Origin: Pyrinomonadaceae bacterium
GTDB taxonomy: Bacteria > Acidobacteriota > Blastocatellia > Pyrinomonadales > Pyrinomonadaceae
Direction of reading: 5' to 3'
Assembly: GCA_014534425.1 (NCBI GenBank)
Contig: JACVRN010000048.1
Span: 1-33,020, forward strand
Length of the DNA stretch: 33,020 nucleotides
Below the pieces are notes generated by a model. That model made no database searches, was not told where the DNA came from, and was given only the letters and a program-made list of their open reading frames with translations. Within the stretch, counting starts at the first letter, position 1, and every line of letters starts with the position of its first letter. Both the position numbers and the translations under genes were made by a program. This document shows positions 15,799-23,826 of the stretch, in pieces.

Positions 15799-16824
15799 TT
15801 ATTGTGGTGCAGCCAGAACGTTGTCGGAGACCGCAGGGTAGCTGCGCCGCGTCTTTATCTTGTAACCGTCGCGGTTGTTTGCCAGCTTAACATCAATGCG
15901 ACGGGTGCTGCCGTCGTAGCGGTCGTTCGACGGCTTGTAGGTAATCAGATATTGCGAGCGCAGTTGTTTGGAAATCTTCATGAAGGAGCGCTCAAGCGCC
16001 AGCCGGTCGCCCGTGAAAAAGGCTTGGCCGCCCGTCTCCTCGCAAAGCTTCACAAGGTCTTTGTCGCCGCTATCTCTGACTTCGCCCATCTCTACGCCCG
16101 GCACGGTGCCCGACAATCCGGCTTTAGTCGAGATGGCGAAGATAATCGTCTCGGTTCGCTGTGCGATGTCTATGGCTTCGCGCAAGGTGGCGCGGCTGTA
16201 AGTGTCGTCGCCGTCCGTGATGATGACCATCACGCGACGACCCGGCACGCCTCGCATCTTCTCGTCGCAGAACTGCCAGATGGCATCATAAAGCGCCGTC
16301 TGCTTGCCGGGCTTCTTAACGCTGTCCACGGCCTTGTCCAGCAGGTCTAGCTTTTCTGTGAAATCCTGCCGCAGATTTATGTCGTCGTCGAAGGTGGCAA
16401 AGGCTACGCGGTCTTTGCGTGTGCTGACGACCGTGTAGATGAAGTCCTTGGCGGATTCCTGTTCGAACTTCAGTTGGCCCGTGGTCGATGAAGAGGTATC
16501 CATCAACACGCCTACCCAGACGGGCAGGCCCTCTTTCTCATCGCGGAAGGATTTGATGCTCTGCTGCACCTTGTCTTCCATGATAATGAAATCGCTCTGC
16601 GTCAGGCCCGCAACGGGGTCTCCCTTTTTATCCAGCACAGTGACGGGCAGTCGCACCTCGCGTATGTACACAACGTCGCGGTCTGTGGTGTCGGGCGTGG
16701 GCGTAGGCGCTGGCTGAGCCTTCTTCTGCTGTCCGTGCGTGGACGGCGAAAGAGTGGCGGACAAAAACAGCCCGCAGGCCAGCAGGGCGGCGCCGAGCAG
16801 AAAATAGCGTGCAAGAGGGTTCAT
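15799..16824 (-). CDS. Secreted VWFA-related protein (acidobacterial type), copy 2
   Basis: From the ATG at 16824 the protein has 341 residues. It has a signal peptide (ARYFLLGAALLACGLFLSATL), a Pro/Thr linker (PAPTPTPD), a beta segment (LPVTVLDKKGDPVAGLTQSD, then FIIMEDKVQQSIKSF), and a VWA domain with MIDAS D109-TSSS (DxSxS) and IITDGDDTYS. It is the first gene of a two-gene unit with the copy at 14619, and a promoter lies upstream at 16965-16993. A longer form from 16932 would place a basic 36-residue stretch before the signal peptide, so I rejected it. The role is inferred from the family only. Confidence 0.9.
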   Translation of the reverse strand: MNPLARYFLLGAALLACGLFLSATLSPSTHGQQKKAQPAPTPTPDTTDRDVVYIREVRLPVTVLDKKGDPVAGLTQSDFIIMEDKVQQSIKSFRDEKEGLPVWVGVLMDTSSSTTGQLKFEQESAKDFIYTVVSTRKDRVAFATFDDDINLRQDFTEKLDLLDKAVDSVKKPGKQTALYDAIWQFCDEKMRGVPGRRVMVIITDGDDTYSRATLREAIDIAQRTETIIFAISTKAGLSGTVPGVEMGEVRDSGDKDLVKLCEETGGQAFFTGDRLALERSFMKISKQLRSQYLITYKPSNDRYDGSTRRIDVKLANNRDGYKIKTRRSYPAVSDNVLAAPQ

Positions 16825-16964
16825 GGCTCTATTAATAGAAGAAGGAAAATTCAATCTTGAGCGCGAGCGGCCTGAAAGTTCAACTCTCAGACGGTTTTGA
16901 TGCTTTAGCCGCAAACGGTCGTTGCCCTTCAAATGCCATCACAACGGGCGCTCGCAAGAAGGCC

Positions 16965-16993
16965 AGTATATTAGAGGCAAAACGTCGCCTCAA
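16965..16993 (-). promoter_or_regulatory. Promoter candidate for the VWFA gene pair
   Basis: On the minus strand TTGAGG (16993-16988) is separated by 17 nt from TATACT (16970-16965, 5/6 to TATAAT). It lies between the end of rluD and the VWFA start at 16824 and predicts a leader of about 130 nt. The rest of the 199-nt gap shows nothing else I can name. Confidence 0.45.
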
Positions 16994-17023
16994 GCGAGCC
17001 GCCGAGCGCGCGAAAGCTCTTTT

Positions 17024-18007
17024 TCAAGCCCCCTGCGTTTCCAGAGCGGCCAGGAAGTCGGCCAGTTCTGCGGGAAGCGGCGCGTCGAAGCGCATCCATT
17101 CGCCGGAGCGTGGATGATGAAAGCCGAGCGTTTCCGCGTGCAGGAACTGGCGGCCCAGGGCGTTTATGCGTGCGCGAAGGCGCGCGTCCTGAGCGGTCTT
17201 ATCGCGGCCTCCACCGTAAGTTTCATCGCCCACGACGGGGTGCTTTATCCAGGCCAGGTGAACTCTAATCTGATGCGTGCGGCCCGTCTTAATCTCTACG
17301 TCGAGGAGTGTGAAGCGGTCGAAGCGGCGGCGCACGCGGTAAACGGAGAGCGCGTTGCGGCCCGCGCGCACCACTGCCATTCGCGTGCGGTTGCGAGGGT
17401 CTCGCGCGAGCGGCTCGTCAATCTGTCCCTTGTCTTCCTTGACGCGCCCGTGAACCAGCGCGACGTAAGACTTAAAGACAGTGCGCGCACGGAACTGGTC
17501 TTGAAGATTCTCCTGGGCGCTCTCAGTTTTCGCCACGACCATGAGGCCGGAAGTGTCTCGGTCGAGGCGATGAACTATGCCCGGACGCGCAGCGCCCGAA
17601 AGCTTTGAGAGTTGCTGAAAGTGAAAGGCGAGCGCGTTGGCTAAAGTCCCGCCCTGAACGCCTGCCGCCGGATGAACTACAAGCCCTGCGGGTTTGTTGA
17701 CGACCACGAGGTCTTCATCTTCGTAGACAATCTCTACGGGAATGTTTTCCGGCGCGAAGGTACTCGTAGGCGGAGGCGTTAATTCGACCTCAATCTCGTC
17801 ATGTGCGCGCAGCTTGTAAGATGATTTGACCGTGCGACCGCCTACCAGAGCATCGCCGTCTTCAATCAATCGCTGAAGACGTGCGCGGCTCCAGCCTTCT
17901 ATGCGCGCGGCCAGATAAGCGTCAAGACGAGAGCCTGCGTCTTCGTCCGCCACGCGGAACGTGAGCGTCTGCGCGTCCTGTTCCGTGATAGCAGATTCCG
18001 GTTCCAC
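17024..18007 (-). CDS. rluD: RluA/RluD-family 23S rRNA pseudouridine synthase
   Basis: The 327-residue protein has an N-terminal S4 RNA-binding domain (about 20-80, SRLDAYLAARIEGWSRARLQ) and the RluA-type catalytic domain. The latter has VVNKPAGLVVHP and the active-site motif HRLDRDTSGLMVVAKT with catalytic Asp151, then GRTHQIRVHL near the C-terminus. It isomerises uridines in large-subunit rRNA in the cytoplasm. The exact sites follow E. coli RluD only by homology. The start is a GTG at 18007, 19 nt after lgt. The order lspA-lgt-rluD fits the common linkage of these genes. Confidence 0.92.
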   Translation of the reverse strand: MEPESAITEQDAQTLTFRVADEDAGSRLDAYLAARIEGWSRARLQRLIEDGDALVGGRTVKSSYKLRAHDEIEVELTPPPTSTFAPENIPVEIVYEDEDLVVVNKPAGLVVHPAAGVQGGTLANALAFHFQQLSKLSGAARPGIVHRLDRDTSGLMVVAKTESAQENLQDQFRARTVFKSYVALVHGRVKEDKGQIDEPLARDPRNRTRMAVVRAGRNALSVYRVRRRFDRFTLLDVEIKTGRTHQIRVHLAWIKHPVVGDETYGGGRDKTAQDARLRARINALGRQFLHAETLGFHHPRSGEWMRFDAPLPAELADFLAALETQGA

Positions 18008-18026
18008 TTTGATTCTCTTCAGGCGT

Positions 18027-18869
18027 TCAGGCGCGTGCGGGCTTTATTGTCTGCTCTACTTTCGCGCCTGCTTCGCCGCCTCTGCCGCCGCTCTTTCGCC
18101 AGCGAAGAATGAGAATGATGAGTCCGGCAATGCCGACTATGAGGCTAATCATCTGCGAAGTTGAAAGCCCCGTGAGCGTGGTCAGGCCAGCGATGTCGCC
18201 GCGCGGGTCGTCGCGCACGAACTCAATCAGGAAGCGTGCCGTGCCGTAAAGCACAGTGTAGAAGAGTATGACCTGCCCGCTAAAACGCTTTCGCTTGTGC
18301 AGCCAGAGGAGGAAGAAAAAGAACAGCAGCGTTGCGCCCGCTTCATAAAGCTGCGTCGGGTGAAGCGGCTCGTCAATGGGAACGCCCGTTATCTCGTGCC
18401 CCAGTTCCGTGAAGCGAACTCCCCAGGGCAAACTCGTAGGCTTGCCCCAGCAGCATCCTGCGGAGAAGCAGCCCAATCTTCCGATTGACTGGCCGAGCGC
18501 AATGCCCGGAGCAAACGCGTCTGCGGTCTTCCACCAGGGAAGACGGAAGCGGCGCGCCAGCACGTAGCCCGTTACAATCGCTCCTATCAGTCCGCCGTAA
18601 AAGACTCCGCCGGAGCGCAGGAAATCGAGCGAGAAAAGCTGCCACGGGTTCTCTCTGTAAGCAGGCTCCGTCCAGAGCATCAGAAGCTTTGAGCCTACCA
18701 GCGCAGCCAGCAGCATCCACAACCCCAGGTCGTAAATTCTTTCCCTGGGCAGCCCGTCACGCGCCGCCAGCCGCGCCGCAATGATAAGCGCCACCAGAAA
18801 CGCCAGCGCCAGCAGCACGCCGTAAGTATTAATGGGGAAGTTGCCGATTCGAAAAAGCTCTGGAAACAT
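18027..18869 (-). CDS. lgt: Prolipoprotein diacylglyceryl transferase
   Basis: The 280-residue polytopic membrane protein has about seven helices. Diagnostic segments are INTYGVLLALAFL near the N-terminus, FYGGLIGAIVTGYVLARR, GQSIGRLGCFSAGCCWGKPT, and HPTQLYEA. It transfers diacylglycerol from phosphatidylglycerol to the lipobox Cys of prelipoproteins. The position of E. coli His103 (HGGLIG) is Tyr here, a substitution also familiar in other phyla. It ends with a basic, Gly-rich cytoplasmic tail. It sits between lspA, the next enzyme in the same pathway, and rluD. Confidence 0.95.
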   Translation of the reverse strand: MFPELFRIGNFPINTYGVLLALAFLVALIIAARLAARDGLPRERIYDLGLWMLLAALVGSKLLMLWTEPAYRENPWQLFSLDFLRSGGVFYGGLIGAIVTGYVLARRFRLPWWKTADAFAPGIALGQSIGRLGCFSAGCCWGKPTSLPWGVRFTELGHEITGVPIDEPLHPTQLYEAGATLLFFFFLLWLHKRKRFSGQVILFYTVLYGTARFLIEFVRDDPRGDIAGLTTLTGLSTSQMISLIVGIAGLIILILRWRKSGGRGGEAGAKVEQTIKPARA

Positions 18870-18899
18870 CTATTCAATTCTCAATCCGAGGAAGATTCA

Positions 18900-18993
18900 A
18901 ACAGGGATGGACAGGATAGACAAGATAAAAGAAGAAAACAGAACAAGCTGTACTGACTTATCTTTTATCCTATTCATCTTGTCCATCCCTGTT
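18900..18993. repeat. Long inverted repeat of the AACAGGGATGGACA type between lspA and lgt
   Basis: Two 32-nt arms (18900-18931 and 18962-18993) match at 27 positions after inversion, and all five differences are transitions. Each arm begins AACAGGGATGGACA and ends GATAAAAG, with GAT-A-GA words between. It occupies the only sizeable gap in the otherwise tight ileS-lspA-lgt-rluD unit. A transcript would fold into a long hairpin. Confidence 0.75.
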
Positions 18994-19002
18994 AATCTAT
19001 TT

Positions 19003-19536
19003 CTAAGTTTTATTCAACGCTTGCGCGGCCTCTCGCTTCTCTCGTCGCTCTTGTTTACCTGTAGCGAACATGTCGTAGACGAGCAGGAGCGCGCCGGTGG
19101 TTATGCACGCGTCCGCTATGTTGAAGACGGGCCAGTGAAAAGAGCGATAGTAGACGAGTATAAAATCTATCACGAAGCCCAGACGCACGCGGTCTGTCAA
19201 ATTGCCAAAGATGCCCGCGAGCAGGAGCGCGCACGCTCCCAGTATGCGGTCGTCGTTACGCACCGTGCGAAAGAAGTAGTACAGCACTGCGATGCCCGCA
19301 ATTGATGCCAGCACGACGAAGAACCAGCGCCCGAAGGAGCCGCCCTCCTGAAGCTGCCCGAAGGCAACGCCCGGATTCTCCGCATAGACGAGCGAGAGCA
19401 GACCGTTTATCAGCTTCATCTCGCGCCCGAAGCGAAGCGAACGCACGGCCCAAGCCTTCGAAGCCTGATCCACCATGTAGACGCCGAACGCTGCCAGAAG
19501 GTAGCCCACGCGCCAGCCCATGCGTCGCCCGCTCAC
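19003..19536 (-). CDS. lspA: Lipoprotein signal peptidase (signal peptidase II)
   Basis: The 177-residue protein has four membrane segments and both catalytic aspartates of the family: Asp115 in GNLTDRVRLGFVIDFI and Asp142 in FNIADACI. The N-terminal DQASKAWA and the ENPGVAFG motifs also fit. It cleaves the signal peptide of diacylglyceryl-modified prolipoproteins at the outer face of the inner membrane. The start is a GTG at 19536 overlapping the ileS stop by 4 nt (GTGA), indicating translational coupling. The C-terminus is Lys/Arg/Glu-rich. Confidence 0.95.
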   Translation of the reverse strand: MSGRRMGWRVGYLLAAFGVYMVDQASKAWAVRSLRFGREMKLINGLLSLVYAENPGVAFGQLQEGGSFGRWFFVVLASIAGIAVLYYFFRTVRNDDRILGACALLLAGIFGNLTDRVRLGFVIDFILVYYRSFHWPVFNIADACITTGALLLVYDMFATGKQERREKREAAQALNKT

Positions 19537-22487
19537 GCCCTTTGCTCCCCCTCTATCTCTCCTAGCACCGCGACACAGCGCTCGCAGAGGCTAGGATAAC
19601 GCTCGGACTCGCCAACATGCACGGAGTAGTTCCAACAGCGCTCGCACTTTTCACCGTCGGCGCGCACGACCTCAACGCCCAGAGGCGCGCCCGCCTCGCC
19701 CGCAGATTGTTTTAGCTCTACCTGCGAGACTATGAAGATGTAGCGCAACTCGCCCGCGTAGCGCTTGAGCAATTCATGGGTTCCGCCGCTCGCAGTGATT
19801 ATCACTTTAGCTTCGAGCGAGCTTCCGATTGTCTTGGCCGCGCGGGCTTCCTCAAGCGCGCGAAGCACCACGTCTCGCGCCTCGAAGATTCCGGCCCAAC
19901 GCGTTAAAAGCTCCGCATCGACGAGCGCACGCCCTGCAGGAAACTCCGCCATGTGAACCGAAGCTGCTCTTTCATCTTCGCGCGGCAGGTTCTCCCAGAT
20001 TTCGTCCGCCGTGAAAACCAGCACGGGCGCAAGCAGCCGGGCCAGCGCATCCACGATTCTATAAAGCGCAGTCTGCGCCGAGCGCCTTGCAACCGAGCGA
20101 GGCGCTGCCGTGTACAGCCTATCCTTTATGATGTCGAAGTAACGCGCAGACAACGTGACGGTGCAGAAGTTGTAGAGCGCGTGATAGACGGTAAAGAACT
20201 CAAAGGCTTCATAGGCCGCCCGCGAGCGCAACGCCACGACTTCCAACTCTTCCAGCGCCCAACGGTCAATCTCCATCAACTCGTCGTACGGAACTGAGTC
20301 GCGCGCAGGATTAAAGCCGTCCAGATTGCCAAGCGCATAGCGCGCGGTGTTTCGCATCTTTCTGTAAGCGTCCGAGATGCGATTAAGGATTTCGTCAGAG
20401 ACGCGCACGTCCTCCTGGTAATTCGACGAAGCGACCCAGAGGCGCAGGATTTCCGCGCCCGACTGTTTCACCACTTCGTTCGGAGAGATGCCTGTGCCCT
20501 GCGACTTGCTCATCTTCTCGCCCTGCACGTTGATGACCCAGCCGTGCGTGATGACTCTGTCGTAGGGCGCGCGGTCGTGCGAGGCAAGGCCCACCATCAG
20601 GCTTGAGTTGAACCAGCCGCGATACTGGTCGCCGCCTTCTAGGTAAACGTCCGCAGGCCAGCGAAGCTCCGGGTACTTTTCAAGCACCGCGACGCTTGAT
20701 GAGCCGCTATCGAACCAAACGTCCAGGATGTCCGTCTCCTTCGTCCAATCCTGCCCGCCGCACTTCGGGCAAGCGAAGCCTTCGGGCAGAAGCTCCCGCG
20801 CCTCGCGCGCGTACCATGCGTCAGCCGTCTCACGCTCGAAGATGTCCGCGACGTGCTTGATGATGTTGGAATCTGCAATGGCTTCGTCGCAGCCCTTGCA
20901 GTAGAAGACAGGAATCGGCACGCCCCACACGCGCTGGCGGGAGACGCACCAGTCGGGGCGATTCTTGAGCATGTTCTTCATACGCTCGCGGCCCCAGGAT
21001 GGAATCCACTTGACTCGCTCTATCTCTTTGAGCGCGCCCTCGCGCAGGTTCAGGGGAGCGTCGCCTTCGTTCTCCGTAAAGTTCGAGACCGCGCGACCGT
21101 CCTCGTCCGTTTCGGTCAGAGTGTTATCGCCGCGCGCATCCAGCGAGATGAACCACTGCGGCGTGGCGCGAAAGATGACAGGGTTCTTGCAGCGCCAGCA
21201 GTGCGGGTAACGGTGCGCGTACTCTTCACTGAAGAGCAGCGAGCCTTGCCCGCGCATGAAATCCACAATCTTCGCGTTCGCTTCAAAGACGCGCTCGCCC
21301 GCGAAATGCTCTACCTCGGAAGTGAAGCGCCCTGCGTTATCGACCGGACAGTAAATCTCAAGCCCGTAACGCGTGCCTATGACGAAGTCGTCGTGGCCGT
21401 GTCCAGGCGCAGTGTGAACAACGCCCGTGCCCGCTTTCCCCGTAGCGCGTTTGTCGCGCGCCTCTTTAACATCCAACTCCGTTTCGGCGTCGGCCTCGCC
21501 GCCCAAGGTGACGTGTTCGCCGAGCATGAGAAGCGAAGGACGATTGAGCCACGCGTGACGCGCTTCCAATCGGTCAAGCTGTGCGCCCGGAAAACGAGCC
21601 AGCACGCGCGCTTCCGTTCCAAGCCCGCACTTTTCCGCCACAGCATCCGCAAGCTCAGAAGCTACTATGTAAACTTCGTCGCCGTTCTCAATCGCCGCGT
21701 ACTCAAAGATTGGATTGACGGCAAGCCCAAGGTTTGAAGGGAGCGTCCAGGGCGTAGTCGTCCAGGCGAGGAAGAAGACTTTCTTTTCTTCGAGCGCGGG
21801 GTCTATTGATTTAGGGTCTGTGACGAGCGGGAACTTGACGTAGACGGACGGGCTGGTGTGCTCGCGGTACTCTACCTCTGCTTCGGCCAGCGCCGTCTGG
21901 TCGTGTATGCACCAGTAGACGGGGCGCGCTCCCTTGTAAACATACCCGCGCTCTACGAAGCGACCGAAGAGGCGCGCCGTCTCGGCCTCGTAAGCGTTCG
22001 ACATCGTCATGTAGGGATTGTCCCAGAGGCCGAAGATGCCCAGGCGTTGAAAATCCCTTGTCTGTCGCTTCAAGGCTTCGGAAGCGTGCTCGCGGCATGC
22101 GCGCCGTATGCTCACCGCAGGCATGTTGGCTTTCTTCGCGCCGAGCTTTTTGTCCACGAACAACTCAATCGGCAGACCGTGACAGTCGTAGCCAGGCACG
22201 TACGGCGAATCGAAGCCGAGCATGACGCGCGACTTGACGACGAAATCTTTCAGAATCTTGTTGAGAGCCGTGCCTATGTGAATGTCAGAGTTGGCGTAGG
22301 GCGGGCCGTCGTGCAAGATGAACTTCTCGCGGCCTTCGCGCGAGCGTTGAATCATGGCGTACAAATCCATCTCGGCCCATTTCTTCAGACGCGCAGGCTC
22401 GCTCTGGCCCAGGTTGGCCTTCTGGCTAAAGCCTGTCTTCGGCAGGTTGACTGTCTTCTTCAAATCAAGCGGTGTTTCGGTAGACAT
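19533..22487 (-). CDS. ileS: Isoleucyl-tRNA synthetase
   Basis: The 984-residue class I synthetase charges tRNA-Ile. The HIGH signature is GPPYANSDIHIGT (His70-Thr73, with Thr at the last position). The editing domain contains TTPWTLPSNLGLAVNP and GTGVVHTAPGHGHDDF. KMSKS is intact at 658-662. A C-terminal zinc finger reads CERCWNYSVHVGESERYPSLC-ERC. A further CKGCDEA and CPKCGGQ pair lies in the catalytic insertion. The N-terminus (NLPKTGFSQKANLGQSEP) is of the E. coli type. A 16-bp inverted repeat lies in the 183-nt leader region. It is co-transcribed with lspA. Confidence 0.97.
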   Translation of the reverse strand: MSTETPLDLKKTVNLPKTGFSQKANLGQSEPARLKKWAEMDLYAMIQRSREGREKFILHDGPPYANSDIHIGTALNKILKDFVVKSRVMLGFDSPYVPGYDCHGLPIELFVDKKLGAKKANMPAVSIRRACREHASEALKRQTRDFQRLGIFGLWDNPYMTMSNAYEAETARLFGRFVERGYVYKGARPVYWCIHDQTALAEAEVEYREHTSPSVYVKFPLVTDPKSIDPALEEKKVFFLAWTTTPWTLPSNLGLAVNPIFEYAAIENGDEVYIVASELADAVAEKCGLGTEARVLARFPGAQLDRLEARHAWLNRPSLLMLGEHVTLGGEADAETELDVKEARDKRATGKAGTGVVHTAPGHGHDDFVIGTRYGLEIYCPVDNAGRFTSEVEHFAGERVFEANAKIVDFMRGQGSLLFSEEYAHRYPHCWRCKNPVIFRATPQWFISLDARGDNTLTETDEDGRAVSNFTENEGDAPLNLREGALKEIERVKWIPSWGRERMKNMLKNRPDWCVSRQRVWGVPIPVFYCKGCDEAIADSNIIKHVADIFERETADAWYAREARELLPEGFACPKCGGQDWTKETDILDVWFDSGSSSVAVLEKYPELRWPADVYLEGGDQYRGWFNSSLMVGLASHDRAPYDRVITHGWVINVQGEKMSKSQGTGISPNEVVKQSGAEILRLWVASSNYQEDVRVSDEILNRISDAYRKMRNTARYALGNLDGFNPARDSVPYDELMEIDRWALEELEVVALRSRAAYEAFEFFTVYHALYNFCTVTLSARYFDIIKDRLYTAAPRSVARRSAQTALYRIVDALARLLAPVLVFTADEIWENLPREDERAASVHMAEFPAGRALVDAELLTRWAGIFEARDVVLRALEEARAAKTIGSSLEAKVIITASGGTHELLKRYAGELRYIFIVSQVELKQSAGEAGAPLGVEVVRADGEKCERCWNYSVHVGESERYPSLCERCVAVLGEIEGEQRA

Positions 22488-22592
22488 AAAGTTTTCGCCT
22501 TCGTCAGTTGAATCAACAATATTAGCGGGAAAGGTCGAAAAGGTGAAATGGGCGCGGGTCGCGCTCGCTTACCTGCTTTTCTTTCCCAAAAT

Positions 22593-22644
22593 TTTTGCCC
22601 GAACCATCTGCTCTCTTTCTTCGGAGGCGATGGTTCGGGCAAAA
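22593..22644. repeat. 16-bp perfect inverted repeat upstream of ileS
   Basis: TTTTGCCCGAACCATC (22593-22608) and GATGGTTCGGGCAAAA (22629-22644) pair perfectly around a 20-nt loop. On the minus strand it lies 27 nt after the preceding gene and about 105 nt before the ileS ATG. It could end the upstream transcript or act in the ileS leader. I do not see the T-box AGGGTGGNACCGCG antiterminator sequence. Confidence 0.6.
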
Positions 22645-22670
22645 GCCGTCTGCTTTTAATGTCCGGGCGC

Positions 22671-23231
22671 TTAGCCTATGAACATCTCCTCGTCTGTGTA
22701 TGTCTGGTTAATGGGCTTCGGCGCGGGCGCGAGCAGGACTTCCAGGCCACGGCGGAAGCCCGCCATAATCGCCGCCAACTCCCTGGCAGGCTCCATCACC
22801 TTCGCGCGTATGAATTCCGTGGTATTGGAAAACTGCGTGCTGGCCTCATCCACGGTGCGGCTGACAAGCTGAACCTTCTCGCGCGTCGTGACACTGGTTT
22901 CTCCGACCAGTTGTTTAAGCTCGCGCACTTCGTCGCGTATCAGCGAGGCCGATTCGGAAAAGTGCATGATGGCCGTGGAGAGATAGCCGCTCATGACGCT
23001 GACCTGCTCCGCAATCTCTTTCCCTTGAGCGGCAATCTGCTTGCCCTGGTCGCTTAAGGCCGTGACCCTTTCGAGCAGAGGCTCGACGCGCTCTTCCAGG
23101 CGATTGACGGTTCGGACGGCGCGGCTGACGAAGACGGCTATGGCAATCATAGCCACCGCTATGATGACGAAAGAGAGGGCGACGATGATCGTCATAATCA
23201 TCACCCAGAACATTGGGTCGTTCGTGTTCAC
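22671..23231 (-). CDS. Membrane-anchored coiled-coil protein (DUF948-like)
   Basis: The 186-residue protein has one N-terminal membrane helix (about 9-35: VMIMTIIVALSFVIIAVAMI) followed by a long Glu/Lys/Gln-rich helical region with heptad character, e.g. VNRLEERVEPLLERVTALSD. It ends with a short Pro-containing tail. The architecture resembles DUF948 proteins often found beside YtxH proteins, and a YtxH gene precedes it by 9 nt. The start is a GTG at 23231; an ATG at 23213 is possible. Its function is unknown; a role in envelope organisation or stress is inference. Confidence 0.72.
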   Translation of the reverse strand: MNTNDPMFWVMIMTIIVALSFVIIAVAMIAIAVFVSRAVRTVNRLEERVEPLLERVTALSDQGKQIAAQGKEIAEQVSVMSGYLSTAIMHFSESASLIRDEVRELKQLVGETSVTTREKVQLVSRTVDEASTQFSNTTEFIRAKVMEPARELAAIMAGFRRGLEVLLAPAPKPINQTYTDEEMFIG

Positions 23232-23240
23232 GGTAACAAT

Positions 23241-23687
23241 CTAGCTTTTCTTCTCTTCGTAATAAGTCGGAGTGCTTCCGGCCAATCCGGTCACTTCCGT
23301 TCGTCTCTTCTCTTCACGATAGGCTTGCTTGCCTGCTTCTATGGCTGCCGAGAGACTGCCGCCCCTCTGCTTTGCTGCGTCGCGCGCGGCTAAGGCCACT
23401 TCGCCCGCCTTGTCGCGGCCAGCAGAGTAAATCTCGGACGCACGGTCACGCGCGCCTTCATAATAATCGGTGGCGCGCTCGCTTATTTGAGTCGCGGCTT
23501 CGCGCGTGCGGTCTATGCCTTTGCGTGTGGCGTCGGCTATGTCGCCGCGCAACTCGTGGCCGGATTTCGGCGCGAAGAGAAGCGCAATCACTGCGCCTAT
23601 GCCAGCCCCTACCAGCAAGTAACCTATGCGCGCTCCTACGTCGCTTTCGCGCACGGACTCGCGCCTGCGCTCCATCTGTCTGCTCAT
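23241..23687 (-). CDS. YtxH domain protein
   Basis: The 148-residue protein shows the YtxH signature GYLLVGAGIGAVIALLFAPKSGHELR, a single membrane segment running into an APKSG motif. An Ala/Arg/Glu-rich amphipathic region (about 55-125) follows, with repeated ATRKGIDRTREAATQ-like helices. Such proteins are general-stress-associated membrane proteins of unclear mechanism. It is the first gene of a pair with the coiled-coil protein. The 139-nt upstream region has AT-rich stretches but no promoter I would defend. Confidence 0.85.
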   Translation of the reverse strand: MSRQMERRRESVRESDVGARIGYLLVGAGIGAVIALLFAPKSGHELRGDIADATRKGIDRTREAATQISERATDYYEGARDRASEIYSAGRDKAGEVALAARDAAKQRGGSLSAAIEAGKQAYREEKRRTEVTGLAGSTPTYYEEKKS

Positions 23688-23826
23688 AAAAGAGAACCTT
23701 TCTCAGGCCACGCTTCCTGCGGCCTGCTCACGCTTCATCTTTTATCGAAGTTTAGCTTAACGAAGAATATAGCAAAAGAAGTGAAAAGGTAAAAGAGGTT
23801 AACAGGCGTCTCCCTGCGTTCCTGCT

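Noticed and set aside
14805..15890. A 361-codon plus-strand open frame
   Set aside because: It is antisense to the VWFA copy at 14619 and runs across the gap to copy 2, and its composition is Arg/His-rich without any domain.
16825..16932. N-terminal extension of VWFA copy 2 to 16932
   Set aside because: It would put a basic 36-residue stretch before a normal signal peptide; the ATG at 16824 gives a standard secreted protein.
22593..22644. T-box leader of ileS
   Set aside because: No T-box sequence pairing with a tRNA acceptor end and no specifier loop layout could be recognised.
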